A DNA stretch of 64,000 nucleotides from Malania oleifera (GCF_029873635.1 NC_080423.1:91495191-91559190), one strand, 5' to 3'. Positions 12,229 through 23,460 are shown, counted from the stretch's first letter. Notes: generated by a model from the letters alone, not told the origin. Program-made: numbers and translations.

Positions 12229-12892
12229 ATATATGTGTGTATGTGTACATTTAGGTATATTGTACTCTGGTATTGCAGTTTGGTATATGTTGGATGTGTA
12301 TGTTCTTCTGCTACTTAGGAGTTATATGAAATGCATAGAATACCACGGTCCCATTTCGACCGTGATGACATCAGCTATGTTCATGTAAGGTTTCATAACC
12401 CATTTATTAATATAGAAAAAGGAAAAAAAATGGATGAAAATTTCAATTCATTACAGACAATGCTAAGATCTTCAAGCTAATGAGTTTTTCCCAACACAAG
12501 ATTTATCAAGTTAAATATGTGGATAAACTCTTGCTTAACTTTCCAAAATCAATAGGAATCAACACAACACAAATGAGAGTTTTTAAGCAAACAACAAAGG
12601 AGTAATAGCACAATAAGAACTCTCACAATACTTGGATTGATCAAAGGAAGGAGTGTATGAGAGTATTTGTAGTATAGGCAAATTAGGCTATTTGAATTTG
12701 AGAGGATTTTTCACTAATGATCTTGCTAATCTACTGATAATTTTCACAATTGAGGCTCTATTTATAGAAGTAGGCCAAATTATAATCATTAAGGACATGG
12801 GGGGAATTAATAAATTATGTTTTAAAACCATTAAGAAATATTAATCCCATTTAACCATGCTTAACCGCAGAAAAAATAAAACTCGAGAGTTT

Positions 12893-13255
12893 TCGGGTGG
12901 CTGAACCATGGTTCGGTCGCCCGAACAGAGACAACGAAAAAAGTCAGTTTTTGAAGTTCAGTTGCTTGAGCATGAGTTCGATTTGCTGAACCAAGGCGAT
13001 TTCCACATTGTTTGAGATTCGGGTGCCCGGTCGAAAGTTCAGTTAATCGAACTCATGTGTTCGGTCGCTCGAGGCTATTTTGAACGTATAAGTTCAGGCT
13101 GCCGAGTTGTTGGGAAAAGTGTGATCAGCGGTTCGGTTGACCATGGACGGTACGTGTATTTTAGTTCATTTTGTCAAACTCAGGTCAACATGTTGACCGA
13201 TCCATGGTTTAGGCGCCCGAGGTGTTTTGAACGCCATGGGTTCGGTCGCCCGACC
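12893..13255 (-). promoter_or_regulatory. LTR A promoter: TTCGGNCGCCCGAA repeat cluster
   Basis: Second copy of the cluster seen in C, with words such as GTTCGGTCGCCCGAACAG, TTCGGGTGCCCGGTCG, GTTCGGTCGCTCGAGG and TAGGCGCCCGAGG. It has the same position relative to the TATA box near 12755 on the minus strand. Individual copies differ between A and C while the array as a whole is kept. Confidence 0.6.
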
Positions 13256-13831
13256 TCTCACAGATTTTGCTTGTTAAGTCTAATTTATTTTAATTGATTC
13301 CCCTGATAATGTAAGTGATTATAGAGACTATTTTATGCATTGTGTAGGGACCTAAGGGTCTTCTAAGGTCTTTGAGCTTACAATAACCTACATGCATGAT
13401 ATGTAGAGATTATTACAGACCTTTTCCTATATTTACTATTACAGACCCGAATAGCGCCATAAAATGAATTACAACATAAAATAATCTTCAGGGTCTTTAG
13501 GATTTACTTCATGTGCCATCAATTGATCTGCTAATATAAGCCTGCACACAAACTAGGTAGCCATCAAATACTTGAGTATTTGTCATTATCAAAATCGGGT
13601 ATGACCTATGAGGTCAACACAGTATTCACACACATTCATATCAATCATCTCACAAAGTCTACAAACATATACATCACAGTTCATCCACACAGGATACAAT
13701 ACAAGCTACAACATCCACACAGAATACCACACGTATACTTCACACGTCCAATATTAATCATACTACAAAGATCCACGTATACACATACATCACAACACAT
13801 CCCCGCTGGACACATTACATTCCATTGATCT

Positions 13832-15213
13832 CAGTACGTGGCCCACACAGGGCAATTGCATACCTCTCAGTACGTGGCCCACATAGGGCTACTACATACA
13901 ACCCAGTACGTGGCCCACATAGGGCTACTACGTACTATCCAATATGTGGCCCACATAGGGCTATTGTGTAAAGACCCGAAAAATAATAGTAATTAAATAA
14001 GGAGGAAAAGGAAAATTTAAAGGAGGTAAAGCAGGGTTGACGAACTCCTTTATACGGTTCGTAGACAAGGTTTAGTGCCTCGTCGATGAAGAGATACCGA
14101 GAGAGGGACATGCAGACCCTTTGGTTTGTCGACTAACTTATTATCCTTATTGACGAACTTCCTTCTTCGGTTCGTCGACGAGTCCATGTGTCTCGTCGAT
14201 GAAGTCACGTGGCAGCAGTCTATATATATACGCAAAATCGGATTTTGGACGAAAATTCAGCTAAATATCTCTCTCTCTCTCTCTCTCACACTAGATTTCA
14301 AGATTCTCTACATTCTCTTTAGATTTCCGGATTTGTTTCTCCCTGGTTCGATGATCAGAAGCTACCATGATGATCCTAAGGAGATTCTTTACAACTTAGC
14401 CGAAGCATAATTTCGAATTGAGAAGTTTGGGAACCATCCCAAAATCAGGGTAAGCAGGTTATTTAAGGGTTATTTGTCTTGTAGGTTTTTTTGAACCCAG
14501 ATTTGGTTTTAGATGTTATACTGGTGTTTGGGATGATTAAATTCGGCTATTGTGAATTCAGGGTTTTGGGGCTAATACTACAGGCAGGTTAGAGAACCTA
14601 GTGGGTGTTCTCAGGAACCCAGGTAAATGATAAATAGTTTATAAATTCAGGAAATGTGAGTATGGAAATTATTCTAAAAATTTAGTTAATTAACAGGGAA
14701 ATATGTATGTGTATAATTTCAGGATTATGAAATTATGAACGTCGTGGGCATAAGTTAGAGATCAGTAAACGAGCCTAGTTTGTCAAGTAAGGGAAATATG
14801 CTATGCTAGGAATTTTAAGAATTTTATCAATAATATATATGTGTTTTGGGGTAAATTTTATAGAGTATATAAATTATCTCCATTATCAGAAAATACAGAT
14901 TTCAGTGCAAGGGTTTTTATTTATTTAGTTATGTGACATGAGTTAATATAAGAACAGTTCAGAATTTATTCAATATTTCAGAATATCATGATTTACAGTA
15001 TTTTTGCATAGAAATATGTTTTACTAGATTTTATAGAATTATGAATTACAGTGTATATGCAGACATATATTTTATAGATAGATATTTTACAGATCAGATA
15101 ATTCAGTATATTCAGTTCAGATATTACAGATCAGATATTACAGTTATTTCAGTCAAATATTCCAGTATTTCAGATCAGTTTATAGTGTTATGGTTATTTT
15201 GGAATCATGATGA

Positions 15214-15258
<45 letters not shown>

Positions 15259-16340
15259 TATGATATAATATCAAACCCTAATGAATTATTTTAGTCAGAT
15301 TTAGTTGGCAAAGCACTGTATTGTTGCTATTTTAGAACAGAGTGCAACCACATATCTCATATAGTATGTGGATTTCAGTCAACCATGCCTTTGAAGGGAT
15401 TGTAGATTCCCCAGTAATCTAGGCTAAGGTGGCTGGTTTGATGAGGTAGAGATCAGTTATCGTGCTTGGAGGGATTGCAGGCTCCCCAGTATTATGGGTT
15501 GAGGAGGCCGACCTGATGATGATAGAGTTTTTAGTTGACTTATCCTGGTGGGTCAACTAGAGTTAAGTCTCGCCTACGGGCCGCACAACCCTGTCATGAG
15601 GGGTTGAATCATGACATACAGATTTCCAAGGTAGTATATATATATATATATACAGATTTACAGAATAACAGCAAATCTATTATAATACTAGAAGTATGAT
15701 TAAATAGAAAGCTCAGATATTACAGATATATTTTAAGTCACATAGGTGTGAGTTATACTGTGTATTTTGTTACAGGCTATCTCAATTTTAGTTATTTATC
15801 AGGAAATTATTTATGTAAACTCATTTGCCACACATTAGTAATAGCATATTTCGTCTTACTGAGCGTTGTATCATCCCAGTGATTTAACATTTTTCACGTG
15901 ATCCAGTTAGACGAGCAAATCAAGTTCGAAGATAGGGAGGTCGGTTGCACTGCCCTGTTTGTAGGTTAGGTGTTTTCTGGAGAAAAGTATTTTTGGGTAG
16001 ATATTAGGAGTTTTGATAGATGATATTGGAGAGTTATGTGTATGTATATTTTGGGGAGATACTGGATTCTGGTATTGTGTATATGGTTGTACAATATTAT
16101 GTTTTTTGCTACATAGGTTTTTCCATAGTTGTTACAGGGGTATCAGAGTAAATGATTATCAGTCTATTTATGTATTATTTTATTTAAAAAATTGGTATGA
16201 AATTTCAGGTCATTACATACTCCGTACTACCCAGTATGTGGCCCACATAGGGCTACTACGTACTATCCAGTACGCGACCCACATAGGGCTATTGCGTACT
16301 ACCCAGTATGTGGCCCTTATAGGGCTATTGCGTATTTCAT
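13832..16340. repeat. 36-bp tandem repeat in LTR D, cut in two by F
   Basis: Seven copies of a 36-bp unit that starts CAGTACGTGGCCCACATAGG. Four lie before F (13832-13966) and three after it (about 16223-16340). Differences between copies are a few bases each. F inserted inside a unit, after GGGCTATTG; the unit resumes after F as CGTACTACCC. The tandem array therefore predates F. Confidence 0.9.
13967..16217 (+). mobile_element. X-family solo LTR F
   Basis: 2251 bp running from TGTAAAGACCCG at 13967 to TTTCAGGTCATTACA at 16217. Flanking pentamers are TATTG (13962-13966) and TACTC (16218-16222), a decayed duplication; the interrupted tandem array gives independent proof of the insertion point. 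Content: CGTCGACG cluster 14036-14215, TATA (CTATATATATACG, about 14220-14231), (CT)n leader 14266-14288, a TACAG/TTCAG word block, and (AT)n at about 15219-15254. No coding sequence. Confidence 0.9.
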
Positions 16341-17075
16341 ATGAAGCTTTCACAAAAAAATCTCACACGCACATTTATGTATACAACTAGACATTATTCA
16401 CAACCAAACAATATTCACAACCAAACAGTATTCACCACCAAACAATGTTTATAGCCAGGCAGTATTCTCAACCAGACAATATTCACAAGCAAACAGTATT
16501 CACAACCGAACAGTATATACAACCCGATAATTATGAAAAGTTTTTCTCATGCTACACAGTTTTTCCTCAAATCTGATTTGTGATTAAAAACTATTATTTT
16601 CAAATGCCTAAACCATTCAGAAAATCATACTATAAATATATGATTCAAATACTCAAAATTATCTTGTTAACCTTATTAAAAAGTTGGTATAATTTTATTC
16701 CCCTCACTTAATATTTGAAATTCAGCCTAAAACGAACGGGAAACGGAACCTTGTATTCCACAAAATCTTAACTTAATCAGTTCAACTCCAGAATATTTAT
16801 CATTTAACATTTCCTAGGCCCACACACTCCCAATAATTAATTTAATATTAAAAATATCTTGCTTACCCTAGTTTTGGAGTGGTGCCCAAGAACTCCAAAT
16901 CAAGTTTCTGCTTCGATTAACTTGGAAAGAATCGCCCCTAGAACCACATGGTAGCTTTTGATCGTCAAATCGGGCTACAATCGGACCAAAATCGTAGAGA
17001 GAAGGTAGAAGGGATGAAACCTTAGAGAGAGAAAGAGTGAAGAGAGGAATTTTTCGTGGATAAAAATGATCCAAG

Positions 17076-17240
17076 GCCTATTTATCGGTTGGCCCTCATC
17101 GACGAATTTAAAAGGTTCGTCGACGAGTCCAAGAAGGACACTCGTCAACAAGAACAGCGGGTTCGTCAATGAGTCAATTAAAACCTAAAATTCCTTGGCT
17201 CTTGGATATTCCTTGTCAATGAGCACAGGGCTCTCGTCAA
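17076..17240 (-). promoter_or_regulatory. LTR D promoter: CGTCGACG cluster and TATA-like box
   Basis: On the minus strand the cluster (17095-17240; words ACGAATTT, TTCGTCGACGAGTCC, CTCGTCAACAAG, TTCGTCAATGAG, CTCGTCAACGAGG) is followed by a TATA-like GATAAATAGG at about 17076-17086 and a CT-rich leader at about 17015-17045. This is the same order as in the other X-family LTRs. Confidence 0.65.
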
Positions 17241-18457
17241 CGAGGCCCTGCTGTGCTGCCCTTCAAATTTTCTTTCTTTCTCTTTATTTATTTCTCCTTT
17301 TTATTTTATTTATTTTTCTTTTATTTTTTGGGTTTGGGTTATTACAGCCTTTGCATACCTTTTGATAAGCTTTGCCTACTTTCAATGTATTCACATCAAG
17401 TTTGGGCATTTGTCAAGTTCATATTCAAGATCCACATGCTTACTCTCACATCATCTTATGAAAAACTGGTTTGATCTTGAGGTTTGATTAACTTTATTAT
17501 TGAGCATTCAATTGCATATTTATAAGCTCATCTATTCCTATATTCTTTTATTTAAAATCTTATATTGGGAGCAAGAATTCGAATCTCACATATATACTTG
17601 TTTGAAAAATCTTTTGTAATATTCAAAGACATATTTTTTATTCAAAAGATTTAATATTATTTCTGCAAAAGGTATTTGAAAACAAAAGATTAAACCATTG
17701 TGATATTCAAAGCTATATTCTAATTCAAAGATTTTATATTTTATTATTCTTGCAAGAGTTATTTGAAAGCAAACCCTAGAATCTCCTAAACATATTTGTC
17801 AAGATATCATTTTTGGGACATATATTTTTCATATAAAGATCATATCTTTACATACAACATTGAGAAAATTATAATCTCTCATGAGCTTCATATTATACCT
17901 TCTGAGAGTGCTTAGGACTGATTATACTCATTAGCTTATTGAGAAGTGTTTGAGTATTCAGGAATATTTAGTTATTATTTGTATTAGTGGTTCGATTTGT
18001 GAATCGTAAGGAGGAAGTTACACCTCTTGTAAGCAACTGATTAGGAGATAGCTACGTCTTTTGTAACTAGAAAATTGTAACGAGAAGCTCCGTCCCAAGT
18101 TAAGGAGCAGTATAGTGGAATCCTTGGGTAGTTCACCCAAGGCGAGGATGTAGGTCGGGTTGGCTAAACCTCGTAAAAATCGTGTTTGCTTCTCTCTTCC
18201 CTGAACTCTTTTAATTTCTGATTGCACTGAATTATTTGGTTGTTGTGTATGTGTTAAATGTTTAGTACGTTTGTAAGTAATTGGGTAATATTGGTTGATT
18301 GATAAAATCACACATTAAATTGATAAGTTATGAAATTCTGAGCCGATTGTCAAGTAGCTTGTGTGTGCGATTGTAAGTTTTTAAAATTAGGACTTAAGAG
18401 ACCTAAATTTTAAAAATACCCAATTCACCCCCCTCTTGGGATTACACATAAATTCAC

Positions 18458-18811
18458 TTTAGGGGTTCCTAAGTTAAGATGATAGTTATGCAAAAGTTCT
18501 TGTGCAAGGATTATATTTTCTTGGATAGATCTTCCAGTGATAAAAGTTGCTTGGTTCAAGTTAATAAAGCTAGAAAGACAGTTTTGTAGCCTATTTGCTA
18601 GAATCTTTGGAGGTTTTAGAAGCATTTCTAACTTTAGGAATTTGCATTAGAAGAGTAGGATTGATTTTCTTTAGCATTTTAGCATCCTTGAAAAAAGAAA
18701 TAATGCATCATTGAAGAAAGAAAGAATGGCTTTAACCAAATCATTTATAATGATGCTCCAGCATGATTTGTAGAATTTGGCATTGAATCCATTTAGACCT
18801 GGAGCTTTGTC
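18458..18811 (-). pseudogene. LINE ORF2 fragment: first RT blocks
   Basis: The minus strand encodes DKAPGLNGFNAKFYKSCW at 18811-18755, then (after frame changes) LLKPPKILANRLQNCLSSF and NQATFITGRSIQENIILAQE, then LLHNYHLNLGTPK. These are the successive conserved blocks of an L1-type reverse transcriptase upstream of the catalytic Asp. The piece stops at solo LTR E on one side and at copia 2 on the other. Its last 33 bases duplicate the first bases of the piece at 5951-6671. Confidence 0.82.
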
Positions 18812-19309
18812 TGTAAGAAATTATATGCTATTATTTGCTATAAGCATAGGATCTTTAAATCATCATGATCTTCACATATATGTTATACCTTTATGCGGAA
18901 AAATAAGAAAGCCATAAAGTCACATACCAAAATCGTTCATGGTGTATGTCAACCGAGAAGAACGCTCGTAGAAACTGTAGAAATCGTTTCTCTTGCTTCA
19001 CCCCAATCTCTTTCCGTACTTCACCAGATTTATGGGAATATGGATGATGAACAGAGAGCTAAGGCAGAGAGAGGACAATTCCTATATGCCTTACTTTTAT
19101 TCTATTGCCATACAGAATAATATCTCTATATCACTACTCCCCATAACAATAGCTATATATAGATACATAGGAAAGTCTTCAACTTCCAGCTTTTAATCTC
19201 ACATTAACTCTTTAGTTAATCCACTATGACCTTTCATTCCATGACCTTTCATTATCCTCTATCAAATGATACATATAATATTCATGTGGGTCATAGACAT
19301 ATTCTTACA
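18812..19309 (-). repeat. 3' LTR of copia 2 with adjoining polypurine tract
   Basis: 498 bp, TGTAAGAAATTATATGC...ATTCTTACA on the plus strand, matching 27039-27519. The 11 bases that follow (19310-19320, plus strand TTCTCCCACTT) give AAGTGGGAGAA on the minus strand, the polypurine tract that primes plus-strand synthesis. Confidence 0.93.
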
Positions 19310-19781
19310 TTCTCCCACTTGGCCCATATGAATCATATTAAGTTGGATTAGCAAGATAACCATAACATGCACACAACATTATACTTTAGTGAGATTACCA
19401 TAATATTATAATTAAATAACTCTCTAACACGAGTCATGGTGGTAAATATCATTAAAACAACATCTTTCCTTCCATGTACTACAAATGCTAGCAAATCATT
19501 TAACTATAATCTATAATAGGAAGTAACCATAATGTCCCTGTAATGTCTTTTGTCAAAGACCATTCCTGTTAACAATAATCCATCTCTATAATTACGTAAT
19601 TGATGGTAAACTGGAATAAATGTTCAAAAACACGATTATTGATATCATTATACACGCTATAAAACAAAACATAAAGATCAACAATCATACATCAAAGATT
19701 ACAACAAAGACCCATGTGATCAGCATGTTTCCTAAATTTCTTTGGTGCCAACCCCTTAGTTAAACGATATGCTATCATGAG

Positions 19782-20176
19782 CTAAGTCCTTATATCTTCT
19801 ATAAGCACTATCTGTTTTCGAACTTCCTCCTTAACGGCCAAATAATTAAGCTCCATGTGTTTAACGCCATTAGAATATTTGTCATTTTTGGAGAAAAAAA
19901 CTGCTACAAAATTATCACAATAAATTCCCAACGGCCTGGCTATACTATCAACAATTCCAAGTCCCGAGGTAAAGTTCTGCAACCACAAAGCATGAATTGT
20001 GGCCTCAAAGCATGCCACAAATTTAGCTTTCATAGTAGATGCTGCTATGATAGTTTGTTTGGCGCTCTTCCATGATATTGCTCCTCCAGCTAATAGGAAC
20101 AAATAACCAAAAGTTGACTTTCGACTATCAACACATCCAGGAAAATCTAAACTGGAGTAACCAATCACCTCCAACT
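19782..20176 (-). pseudogene. copia 2 RNase H domain
   Basis: Open for about 130 codons. Recognisable copia RNase H motifs in order: the DSRKSTFGYLFLLAGGAISWKS block, TIIAASTMKAKFVACFEATIHALWL, YCDNFVAVFFSKND and KHMELNYLAVKEEV. The conserved acidic residue of the TEAEY-like motif is replaced by Lys (MKAKF). It is cut off from the reverse transcriptase by solo LTR G, which entered just before the LEVIGYS motif. Confidence 0.92.
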
Positions 20177-20181
20177 GATCT

Positions 20182-20666
20182 TGTAAAGCCCTGACTTGCT
20201 ACGTGGGGCCCGAGGTGCTACTTTAGTGACGTCTGTGTACCTGATATCATATTCATTATATAAATGCAGCGGAAATAAATGATACATTCCTCAAAATACA
20301 TTACCAGAGTTCTAAACTACCTTGATACACAAAGGTCTCCAAATATCCATATTACAAACCATAATACAATACAAAAACCAACTCAATCCATACAATCATT
20401 ATACACCTCTAGGGACATCAGACCTAATTGAAACACATTAGAGTTCTTGCAAACACTCACAAAAATTAGCTATCACCTCGCCCTGGAATTCACTAAGCTC
20501 GATCTCGAGATGGTCTTGAAAAGATGATTTGTATATTGAGGTGAGACACTTCTCAGTAAGGCAAATTAAGTTAATATTAATTTGTGTCTAACTTGAGTTT
20601 TAATGTATACAAACTATCATCAGTTGTTAATTAACCACAAATATAAAATCATTCTCAGACCATGCT

Positions 20667-20699
<33 letters not shown>

Positions 20700-22101
20700 A
20701 ATTATTTATAAGCGAAAGTTCCGGAGGACAGGGGAGATTACACGCCCATTCATGTAGCTCCTCTCTGTTCTAATGCATTATGCAACCTGGTATGGCTACA
20801 ACTGATACCTATCAGGGTACTCGCCCTTCTCAGCAAGCCCTCGGGAGAAGAGTTTACTTTGCCATAAACACTCATGCAATTTAATTCACATACAAATACT
20901 CACACCTTTACAGTTGAAAAATATGCATTTGCTTCGTCAGTATAAACTAGTTCAATAAATAATAACACCATTTATGTAAATTAGAATATATATATATATA
21001 TATATATGTAAAAAACACTCCCTGGGACTAACGACGTGCTTAACCCCCATGAAGGGTTGTGCGGCCTGAAAGTTGGACTAAACTTTGGGGGATCAACCCA
21101 GACAAAGTCAAAGTAACCATCTGCTACTACGTATGCAGGCATCCGCAGCCCATTTGTAGGTTCGATTGCCTTACCACTTCCTGGTCTGGACCCCAGGGAA
21201 GGCACAACCTCTACGTAGGCCAATCGGGAGAAACCACCCTACACCTCTCAATACAGTGTGGGTGCACATGGTCAAATAATAATTCCCTAGCAATGGTACC
21301 GTGCTCACAATACAACTGGTCCTCAGGGTTCTTAAACCATATCATGCAATTTAAGTAATAAAAATTGTAGTATAAATCTCATTTCATATACAACCTGCCA
21401 TTTAATAAAACCTGGCCCCTATCATCAAACAAAACCTACCTCACAGCTGTTAAATAAAACTTGACCCTCGGCCGTTAAATATAACCCAACCCTTGATCGT
21501 CAAGTAAAACCCGACCTACAATCGTTAAATAAAACCCAGTATTTTTCATAGCCAGTTCCAGTATATTTCACAAACAATTCAGTATTTTTCAAAACCATAC
21601 CCAAACTCAGTTATACCATAACTTATACCGATTATTCACCTACCACACGATTTTCAGTATTTGAATATAGTCCAATAAATAACCAGCAAAAACATAATAT
21701 ATTTAGTTCGCATGATAAAACCAAACTTTCCACCGTTCATTTTATTCAAAATACCAAAAGATATAATCGTAGTTTATAAACCCCCCTTTTGAACGATTGG
21801 TTTTCGAAATAACTTTGAAACTATAGGTATACATACATATAACACCTTTTAGTCGGTTCAAATTTGATAAAAACCTGACTTAACTTAATCCCCTTACCTG
21901 TTCTTGAAAAAGAAACCGATTCCATTTGAAAAATGGAAAACCCTAGCTTTTCGATCCCGTCGCCGAAAATGATCCGGCAAGTTGAGAAAAGAGGGGAAGA
22001 TGATTAGAGATCGAGCATGGGCTCCAGGTGAAGCTACGGGAGAGAAAGAGAGCCACGAGAGAGTGAGAGTAAAGAGAGAGAGAGAGAGAGACCAAAAACC
22101 C

Positions 22102-22138
<37 letters not shown>

Positions 22139-22413
22139 AAATTTTTGAGTTATAAACAATATGCATTGCTTAGCCCTTAAGTAAGCAAACTCGTAGGAAA
22201 ATGGTCAACGGTTTTCCCTGCATTCACAAAACCATCAATGGTTTAGTAGTTGACCCACCCAGATGACTAAAACCGGCGACGGTTTTCCCAAGCTCTATAA
22301 AATCGTCGACGGTTTGGGTCCTGCCAAACCAATTTCCTTCTTTTTCCTTTCTTTTCCTTTATTTATCTCTTCCTTATTTATTTTCTTTTATTTTACGGGT
22401 TTGGGTTTCTATA
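20182..22413 (-). mobile_element. X-family solo LTR G inside copia 2
   Basis: 2232 bp running from TGTAAAGCCCTGACTTGC at 20182 to GGGTTTGGGTTTCTATA at 22413 (plus strand; the terminal CA has mutated to TA). Flanking pentamers are GATCT (20177-20181) and GATTT (22414-22418), differing at one base. It lies between the reverse transcriptase and RNase H of copia 2. It contains (CA)n at about 20669-20693, (GA)n at about 22072-22134 and a palindrome cluster. There is no coding sequence. Confidence 0.9.
22198..22320 (-). promoter_or_regulatory. LTR G promoter: AACCGTCGACGGTT-type cluster
   Basis: Four or five variants of AACCGTCGACGGTT occur here (GTCAACGGTTTT, AACCATCAATGGTTT, AACCGGCGACGGTTTT, ATCGTCGACGGTTT). 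G differs from the other X-family copies in having the flanks AAACC/GGTTT rather than TT/CTCG...CGAG around the same CGTCGACG core. A (CT)n leader (minus strand) follows at 22072-22134. Confidence 0.6.
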
Positions 22414-23460
22414 GATTTGATTTTGATTTGTGAGCATACAGTGTCCCATTCCTTTCAAAATTTTCTTTGTAGCTGCAAAACTGATATCTGGTCTCATACA
22501 AGTTTGCACATACATCGAACTTCCAACAATAGATGCAAAAGGAATATTTTCCATTCTTTTCTTTTCTAATCCATTCTATGGACAATCCTTTGCACTGATC
22601 TTGTCCCCTTTACAAATAGGAGTAGGAGTTGGCTTACATTCAGCCATATGAAATATTTCTAGAACTTTATTGATATATCCCTTCTAAGACAATCCTAACA
22701 ATCCACGTGATCTATCATAGAAAATTTCAATTCGTATTACGTAATTTGCCTCACACATATCTTTCATTTCAAAGTTCATAGAAAGAAATCTCTTGGTATC
22801 ATTCAATAAACCAAGATCATTACTGGCAAGCAATATATCGTCAACATATAGAATCAAAAAGATAAACTTGCTCCCATTGACCTTTAAATATATACACCAA
22901 TCAACAGTATTTTCCTTAAATCCAAATGTCGTGATGGTATTATTAAACTTAATATACCATTGTCTAGAAGCTTGTTTAAGTCCATAAATTGACTTCTTTA
23001 ACTTGAAAACCATATGCTCCTTACCTTTAATCATTAAACCTTCAGTAAGATTCATATACAACTCTTCGTCTAAATTCCCATTCAGAAAAGTTGTTTTCAC
23101 ATTCATTTGGTGTAACTCTAAATCAAAATGAGTCACCAAAGTCATTATGATTCTAAGAGAGTCCTTTTTAGATATAGGAGAGAATGTCTCTTTATAACAA
23201 AACCTTCCTTTTCAGTGAAACCCTTTGCTACTAGTCTAACTTTATATTGTTCAATATTGCCATTACAGTCGTGTTTGGTCTTAAAGACCCATTTACACCC
23301 AACTGTTGTAAAACCTTCAGGCAAATCAACGATGTCCCAGACTTTATTATGTTTCATAGATTTCAACTCATCATTTATAGCATTGATCCACTTTTCAGAA
23401 TCATTACTTTCAAAAGCTTGTGAAAACGTAACCAGATCCTTACTAGTCCCTAAATCATAA
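22414..23460 (-). pseudogene. copia 2 reverse transcriptase
   Basis: Two broken frames. 23366-23145 encodes the start of the domain (WDIVDLPEGFTTVGCKWVFKTK, then YKVRLVAKGFTEKEG). 23145-22684 encodes the core: QMNVKTTFLNGNLDEELYM, SIYGLKQASRQWYIKFN and the catalytic motif LYVDDILLASND, which is intact. 22680-22430 carries the downstream connection (MRPDISFAATKKILKGMGHC). At least one frameshift near 23145 and further stops inactivate it. Confidence 0.93.

Larger units (their letters stand above)
8005..12455 (+). mobile_element. X-family solo LTR B, split by C
   Basis: It starts TATAGAGACCTG at 8005 (TG changed to TA) and ends TTCATTACA at 12455, with C inserted in between; own sequence is about 2.35 kb. 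Insertion into A is shown by homology: A reads AATCTTGCAATT before 8005 and GACAATGCTAAGATC after 12455, which together match the uninterrupted AATCTTGCAATGACAATGC of C near 10930. The target duplication is no longer clean (ATTAA versus GACAA). Content: CGTCGACG-type cluster 8101-8280, TATA-like TTTATAAAA near 8283, and an (AT)n run at about 9838-9876. Confidence 0.85.
7198..13619 (-). mobile_element. Solo LTR A (Y family), TSD CAGTA
   Basis: The plus strand reads TGTTAGCTTTGGTGCAATCC at 7198 and ...AGGTCAACA at 13619. It is flanked by perfect direct repeats CAGTA (7193-7197 and 13620-13624). Read on the minus strand it starts TGTTGACC and ends TTGCACCAAAGCTAACA. Own sequence is 7198-8004 plus 12456-13619, about 1.97 kb, close to the 2.1 kb of C. 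A TATA-like CTATAAATAG lies on the minus strand near 12750-12760. There is no coding content, so it is a solo LTR. Confidence 0.9.
7088..17346 (-). mobile_element. X-family solo LTR D, split by A and F
   Basis: On the minus strand it starts TGTAATAACCC at 17346. It continues through 16218-17346, 13620-13966 and 7088-7197, interrupted by F and A. The outer piece at 7088-7197 (TGGCTACAACTGATAC..., GATAAGCCCTCGGACAA) matches 20796-20910 of solo LTR G, which shows that it belongs to the same LTR. About 600 bp at this distal end, compared with G, are missing, so D is truncated at 7088 and its target duplication is not visible. Own sequence is about 1.6 kb. Confidence 0.75.
6672..18456 (+). mobile_element. 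Solo LTR E (Y family), outermost layer of the nest
   Basis: The left end at 6672 reads TGTTAACACTATGAGTCC and continues into a ...TGAAAATGACAAATC start. The right end contains CCCCCCTCTTGGGATTACAC and stops near 18456 (...AATTCA). These are the two ends of the family also seen, inverted, as A and C. Own sequence is about 6672-7087 plus 17347-18456, roughly 1.5 kb; all the rest is inserted DNA. Oddly, it is flanked not by a 5-bp duplication but by a 33-bp repeat of LINE sequence (6639-6671 and 18458-18490, two mismatches). No internal gag-pol is left. Confidence 0.75.

Noticed and set aside
7198..13619. Possibility that A and C are the two LTRs of one element
   Set aside because: Each has its own perfect target duplication (CAGTA and ATATA), and C lies inside B, which lies inside A, so they are separate nested insertions.
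16013..16390. 125-codon plus-strand frame with repeated RTTQYVAHIGLL
   Set aside because: It is a translation of the end of solo LTR F and of the 36-bp tandem array in LTR D, not a gene.
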